From Brettanomyces bruxellensis (lineage: Eukaryota > Ascomycota > Pichiomycetes > Pichiales > Pichiaceae): a stretch of 64,000 bases of DNA. Shown here one piece after another: positions 59,787-64,000 of this stretch (the first letter of the stretch is position 1; each line of letters opens with the position of its first letter). The translations under genes were made by a program, and so were the position numbers. Where the stretch lies: the NCBI RefSeq assembly GCF_011074885.1, contig NC_054689.1, positions 1,178,001-1,242,000 on the forward strand, in the 5' to 3' direction. The notes beneath the pieces are model-generated. The model saw only the letters and a list, made by a program, of their open reading frames with translations. It was not told the DNA's origin and did not search any database.

Positions 59787-60614
59787 TTAGAATTTCTTTC
59801 TTCTGTTGGCACCAATATGAGCCTGGTAACCGGTCTTAATGGAGGCGACAGATTTAGTCGAACCGCAAGCCTTACAAACAATAAAGTGTAATCTGTTGGC
59901 ACTCTCTCTCTTGAGTTCCGTGTTCATAGACTTACAAGTCTTGCAAATCACATATTCCTGAATATATCTTCTCAACACACTTTCAATATTCTTTGACTGG
60001 AAACGACCTTTAATAATTAATCTCTTCTCACCATCAATAGAACCAGAGGTACCCAACTCGGCAAAAAGATACTGAATGAGATGTTCTGGGTTTCTTTGTA
60101 ACACGTGGGCAATCACTTGGACATTCACAAATACCGTCTTCTTATTTCCATCTCTTGCAACTTCAGGTGGTGGAATCTTTAACTTGTGATGTTGTCCGCC
60201 AGCCATTTCCGGATTCTTTTCGTTCAATATCGTGTAAAATCTATCCAAAAGTGAGGAATAAGGAATAAACGTTTCCTTTTGTTTTTCATCATACAACTTT
60301 CTACTATCCTCCTCATGAACACCTGCTGCAGCCAATGCTTTTTCGAAATCTGCACTTTCATTTAGTTTTGATGCTTTCTTCTTCTTTTTGTGATGATGCT
60401 TCTTCAACTTTATGCCCTCGAATGCCTTCGTCAGATCGTCAACATCTTCCCCTTCAGTTGCGGATTTCTTGGCCTTCGATTTCTTCTTCTTTTTTGCACC
60501 GGCAAATAAATCATCTAATTTATCAGTTGATGGCGCACTTGAAGAATCGTCTAAAACTTTCTTCTTCTTCTTCTTTTTAAGAGTAGGATCGAATCCTAAT
60601 TCTGCTGTCGACAT
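59787..60614 (-). CDS. SUI3: translation initiation factor eIF2 beta
   Basis: The 275-residue protein is eIF2 beta, part of the ternary complex that brings initiator tRNA-Met to the 40S subunit. The N-terminus has the three Lys blocks (about 13-19, 41-48 and 70-84) that bind eIF5 and eIF2B epsilon. The central domain has [20 protein letters not shown] and the eIF2-gamma contact, with [20 protein letters not shown]; then come [20 protein letters not shown] and the C2-C2 zinc finger CKTC...CKAC. It ends with the family [13 protein letters not shown]. Length is close to S. cerevisiae Sui3 (285). GCD2, part of the exchange factor for eIF2, is in the same window but 36 kb away. A CDEI/Cbf1-type site lies about 230 bp upstream. 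Confidence 0.97.
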   Translation of the reverse strand: MSTAELGFDPTLKKKKKKKVLDDSSSAPSTDKLDDLFAGAKKKKKSKAKKSATEGEDVDDLTKAFEGIKLKKHHHKKKKKASKLNESADFEKALAAAGVHEEDSRKLYDEKQKETFIPYSSLLDRFYTILNEKNPEMAGGQHHKLKIPPPEVARDGNKKTVFVNVQVIAHVLQRNPEHLIQYLFAELGTSGSIDGEKRLIIKGRFQSKNIESVLRRYIQEYVICKTCKSMNTELKRESANRLHFIVCKACGSTKSVASIKTGYQAHIGANRRKKF

Positions 60615-61192
60615 TTTCTATAATGAATGCAATCTGTTTTGAGCAGTATTCTACACACTATATCTTATGTATGTTTAGTAGCAGCTAGAAATGTCTCCTC
60701 TATACACTTTGTTTGAATATGACCTTTTTCTCTCGCTTTTTTTTTCACTCCTAATTTTTTTCATGTCTACCCCATCCAACCGAGTTCTGAGACTGAGTAA
60801 TTTTTTTTTTTTTTATGGAAAATTTCAGGAACGCCGTGGGACCAGTCACGTGTGAATAAAGGTGCTTTCGCATTAATGGGCAAAGTTGATGTGATAAGTA
60901 TATTGAATGGTGTTCGATGGCCTTACATGCCCCTCATATAATTGAAACTAAATGATTAGATATATTTATGCATTACTAAAATATGATATATTAATCATTT
61001 GGGAATATAGGGTGAAATTTCGAATGAAACTTGATGTTCCGGGTAATCAATCGCGTCTTCAATATTATGTCGCACACTTCTTTCCTTGCCATTTGCGCTA
61101 CCAAGATTAGGATTACAACTATTAGGCATGCAAGTAACCAATCTATAACATTATTATTATTCAAACTGAACTGGTAAAGATTTAAATAGAAA
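60615..61192. other. intergenic region upstream of SUI3
   Basis: Tandem gap between YAR1 and SUI3. It holds the GTCACGTG site and T-runs near 60738 and 60803. No gene is visible. Confidence 0.55.
60845..60852. promoter_or_regulatory. Cbf1/CDEI-type site (GTCACGTG)
   Basis: GTCACGTG is a perfect RTCACRTG site, bound by Cbf1 in yeasts at promoters and centromeres. It is 231 bp from the SUI3 ATG. No CDEIII-like element is recognisable, so a promoter role is more likely. Confidence 0.5.
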
Positions 61193-61813
61193 TCACACTC
61201 TAAGGTTTTCAGTCTTTGTGTTCAGAAATTCAATATCTTGTTCATCCTGAACTTCCTCTTCTTCATGTTCACCACCCTCTTCAACTTTCTGAATTTCCGT
61301 GCCAGCACTGTATTGCACCTTCTCTGGATCAACCTTTTTGTCACCTTTTTCACCCTCGCTTTGTGCCTCAAGCTCTTCACCAAATGTCTCTAAAAGAAAC
61401 TTGACTATATCATCGTGTTTGCTGTTTTGTGCCTCAAAAAACGTATCATGCTTGAAATTATTCTGTATAAAAGGATCCGAACCGGCATCACTAAGAAGTT
61501 TGACACATTCTAAATGTCCATTATATGCTGCCCAATGTAGAGCTGTGTTTCCGGAATCATTTTGCTGGTTCAATATTGACTTTGTCTCTTTTGGGTCAAG
61601 AAGCTTTATCAAGTATTTAAGAACATCGGCATGACCATTGGCTGCGGCCATATGAAAAGGTGTTGCCTTTGTCATTTCATCTTTAATTTTGGGTAGAACG
61701 GATGGTTCAACCTCATCTGTAAATATGGCCTTAAGGGAATCCAGATCACCAAACCTGGCGTCAAAGATCACATTATCCATTTCCTCTTGCGTCAAACTTG
61801 TAAGTTTTGACAT
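61193..61813 (-). CDS. YAR1: ankyrin-repeat ribosome chaperone Yar1
   Basis: The 206-residue protein is Yar1, the dedicated chaperone that protects ribosomal protein Rps3 on its way into 40S subunits. It has two clear ankyrin repeats (about 50-85, ATPFHMAAANGHADVLKYLI; 88-125, GNTALHWAAYNGHLECVKLL) flanked by half repeats. The C-terminus has a long acidic tail (EVEEGGEHEEEEVQDEQ-like), as in S. cerevisiae Yar1 (200 residues). YAR1 and SUI3 are also adjacent in S. cerevisiae (YPL239W/YPL237W). The start is the ATG at 61813 (MSKLTSLTQEEMDNVIFDAR). Confidence 0.92.
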   Translation of the reverse strand: MSKLTSLTQEEMDNVIFDARFGDLDSLKAIFTDEVEPSVLPKIKDEMTKATPFHMAAANGHADVLKYLIKLLDPKETKSILNQQNDSGNTALHWAAYNGHLECVKLLSDAGSDPFIQNNFKHDTFFEAQNSKHDDIVKFLLETFGEELEAQSEGEKGDKKVDPEKVQYSAGTEIQKVEEGGEHEEEEVQDEQDIEFLNTKTENLRV

Positions 61814-62066
61814 TTTGCTTACTGTCTATCAGATTCAAAGGATTCAACAAAAATAAAAAGCGTACAGATTTGGGCAAATTTGGATCTGGTAGTACATAAA
61901 ACGATCAGCTTGATTGATAATCTTTTTTTCCATGATGAAATATTTTTTTTTTTCATCCATGTAAGGATGTAATCATGAATCATCTGTTTCACGCCCTAAG
62001 CACTGTTAATAAGCTTGATAAATGTAAGAAAAGCAGGCTTTTGCAACTTGTAGATACAGTATCATA

Positions 62067-64000
62067 ATGTCGTCTGAATCTGGAATTTCACAAACGTATC
62101 CGCACAAACTAAGTAATGAGGAAATTCAGGAGCTCAAGACGAAACTTTCAAAGTTTCATGAAGATCCTAATCATAAACGATCAAGAAATACGCCATTGGC
62201 CAAACTTTTTGGTAATATAACAGATACTTTGGGTGATTACAAAAGTGCAAATAACAGAATTGCTTATATTTATAAAAGATTGCCTCAGGAGAACGATGCC
62301 GGCGATCTGTCATTATTTGAGAAAAGATCTCGTGTCATTAAGTACTTATTGGACAATATATTGGCTATTCATCGGTTATCACACGAGAATCCAAATTCAC
62401 AGTACATATCTATCCCTCTATATGATATGCAGGTTGTGGAACAGATGATAAATATAATTGTTGTTGATGGTGTTTACTCTTGCTTACCTGACGGGGTAGG
62501 AATACCTTTAGATAAAAGGAGATTAAAGAATTTCAAGACTTCAATGACAATAGATAAAACAGACTTTAAAGATGGCACTCGAATTTTGGATAATATAGTT
62601 TCCACGATGATTATTGTGTTTACTGGGAAAAGTGACCTGCGCAATCTTATACAGGTTGGTTCTGGATTCACAGATGTGCTAACATCTGCAATAGTATTAT
62701 ACACTAATTTGGAAAATTCCGAGGTTGAGAGGAAGAAATACAATGAGAAAATCAAGACTCTTGAAGATGCATCATCTACTTATCAATTATTTTCATTGTA
62801 CACACTTCTTATGGCAAACAGCAAGTCTCGAACGCGATATGCATTTCTTATGAAACAATTTGTCCTTTCTAGGCTATCTGAATTAATAGTCAGACGTACG
62901 AAAAATGGTGGAAACGGGTTAGAGGCGATGATTGATGTGATAATGGGTCTCAGAACAAGTGATAAGGTAGATATGACTCGTGTTCAACAGGTTGTTAGGG
63001 CAATCATTGTTTCAAAGCCCAAAACTATGGACTATGCAGATTATTTCCATAATATATGTGATCAACTTTTTGATATATTGGTCCATGTCAATCGACCGAT
63101 CATGAGTACTATTGCAGCAACGGTGGCCGAGTCAATATTCTCTAAGAATCAAAAAATCATTGTTGATTTCCTTTTTAAACGAATATGGAACGATTTTGAT
63201 CCTAGGCTAGATCATACAGATGATCGAATAGTTCTAACTGGTGGAACTGAACTTAATAATGCTTTTAATGTCACAGTATCGCTTTCCAGAAAGAGTGCTT
63301 CATACACATTTTTGGTTGCATTCTTCACTCCTCTAATATTACCTTTATGGGGCTATTTAAAGAATCAAAAGTTACAGAAAAAAGATTATACAATTGTTGA
63401 GGACACCATCGCATCAGTCCTTTCTTTAGAGGGAGGGCCAAACTTTCCACTATTGAAAATAATTCTTGAGAATTTAATTTGGCAGCATGGAAACAAATGG
63501 ATATACGGAGAATCTGAAAACAAGCTCACTGAGATAAAGGAGCTTTTAGAATTTGATCAGACGAAATCTGACAAGAATTCAATGAAAATTCTTGATATGA
63601 TGGATTCCTCCTTGCAGATGTTTAATGAACTTTTGAGTATTCTTGGTGATCATGATTCTAAAAAGACAGATTTTGTGGTGGCATTTGCATTCAAAAAATG
63701 GCTTAAATTAGATGACCACTATAGGCATATACTGGTCGATGATGCTAACCCATTCGAGGAACTTATGAATTTAAAGCTTGTGCAAATGCTGGTTGATAAG
63801 TATAGGGATAATATTGCAATGTCTCCAGATGGATTGATCCGGATTGTAACTGCAGTACTAGAAACTCCGGAGACAACTGGGTTAGATGCCTCAAAAGAGA
63901 AATTGTCGAAATTAGTTGATGGAGGCGATTCCGATGATGAAGATGCTGAAGAAGAAGCTCATCAACATGAAGAAACGGTTGGAATAGCGTTAGATATTTT
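62067..64000 (+). CDS. RTP1: Rtp1/Tango6-like HEAT-repeat protein, truncated by the window end
   Basis: The frame is open from the ATG at 62067 to the window end, about 644 codons without a stop. The product is helical throughout. It contains LEAMIDVIMGLRTSDKVDMT, then KPKTMDYADYFHNICDQLFD and FVVAFAFKKWLKLDDH, which fit the Rtp1/Tango6 family, karyopherin-like proteins that help carry RNA polymerase II to the nucleus (S. cerevisiae YMR185W, about 980 residues). A strongly acidic stretch (DGGDSDDEDAEEEAHQHEE) near the window end is usual for the family's middle. Assignment is by family feel, not alignment. About one third of the gene lies beyond the window. It diverges from YAR1 over about 250 bp. 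Confidence 0.65.
   Translation, partial: MSSESGISQTYPHKLSNEEIQELKTKLSKFHEDPNHKRSRNTPLAKLFGNITDTLGDYKSANNRIAYIYKRLPQENDAGDLSLFEKRSRVIKYLLDNILAIHRLSHENPNSQYISIPLYDMQVVEQMINIIVVDGVYSCLPDGVGIPLDKRRLKNFKTSMTIDKTDFKDGTRILDNIVSTMIIVFTGKSDLRNLIQVGSGFTDVLTSAIVLYTNLENSEVERKKYNEKIKTLEDASSTYQLFSLYTLLMANSKSRTRYAFLMKQFVLSRLSELIVRRTKNGGNGLEAMIDVIMGLRTSDKVDMTRVQQVVRAIIVSKPKTMDYADYFHNICDQLFDILVHVNRPIMSTIAATVAESIFSKNQKIIVDFLFKRIWNDFDPRLDHTDDRIVLTGGTELNNAFNVTVSLSRKSASYTFLVAFFTPLILPLWGYLKNQKLQKKDYTIVEDTIASVLSLEGGPNFPLLKIILENLIWQHGNKWIYGESENKLTEIKELLEFDQTKSDKNSMKILDMMDSSLQMFNELLSILGDHDSKKTDFVVAFAFKKWLKLDDHYRHILVDDANPFEELMNLKLVQMLVDKYRDNIAMSPDGLIRIVTAVLETPETTGLDASKEKLSKLVDGGDSDDEDAEEEAHQHEETVGIALDI

Noticed and set aside
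60845..60852. CDEI element of a point centromere
   Set aside because: The GTCACGTG site stands alone in the SUI3 promoter without a recognisable CDEIII, so a Cbf1-type promoter site is more likely.

Overview
This 64 kb window is nuclear DNA of a budding yeast (Saccharomycotina). The evidence is compact, mostly intronless genes with yeast orthologues, GTATGT/GTAAGT donors with TACTAAC branch points, poly(dA) promoter tracts, an elongator tRNA-Met and Ty-like solo LTRs. CTG codons fall at conserved leucines in eRF1 (for example in the [10 protein letters not shown] stretch), so this is not a CTG-Ser or CTG-Ala species. A Pichiaceae-type yeast outside the Saccharomyces group is my best guess; the genus is unresolved. 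All functions below come from recognising protein families by eye, with no database search.

Layout. 0-2.4 kb is a mobile-element-rich stretch: two 559-560 bp LTRs of one family nested in opposite orientation, a tRNA-Met(CAT), then a degenerate copy of a second, roughly 260 bp LTR family. 2.4-24 kb holds a mitochondrial PPR-like protein, SDS23, a kinesin-5 (CIN8-like), NPR2, an unrecognised intron-containing gene, an eisosome PIL1/LSP1 gene, SYM1 (with intron), RTS1 and GCD2 (with an apparent one-base frameshift). 24-31 kb is the block SUP45, MAK5, BMT2, followed by a BER1/SRR1 gene. 32-44 kb holds HEM3, a PTR2 transporter, a PDCD5-like gene, an arrestin-like gene, a large HMG-like protein, IRC21 and CIN2. 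44-53 kb holds a zinc-finger protein, PEX6, SRP68 and a RING-CH membrane protein. 53.2-55.9 kb is a gene-free gap with two inverted solo LTRs, each with its own 5-bp target duplication. 55.9-64 kb holds S-formylglutathione hydrolase, a VBA-type MFS transporter, SUI3, YAR1 and a truncated RTP1-like gene.

How the genes relate. There is no operon-like system; these are ordinary housekeeping genes. Translation is well represented (GCD2, SUI3, SUP45, SRP68), as is ribosome biogenesis (MAK5, BMT2, YAR1). MAK5 and BMT2 share a 250 bp divergent promoter with a perfect RRPE motif, and SUP45 next to them carries another RRPE. Several neighbourhoods match my recollection of S. cerevisiae gene order: CIN8-NPR2, SUP45-MAK5-BMT2, PIL1 near GCD2, IRC21 near the PDCD5 gene, and SRP68/CIN2/YAR1/SUI3.

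The points most worth checking are the nested LTR structure, the GCD2 frameshift, the two introns (one after an 11-nt first exon), and the three larger proteins I could not place: the HMG-like protein, the zinc-finger protein and the gene at 14.3-15.1 kb. I did not find a convincing novel multi-gene system.
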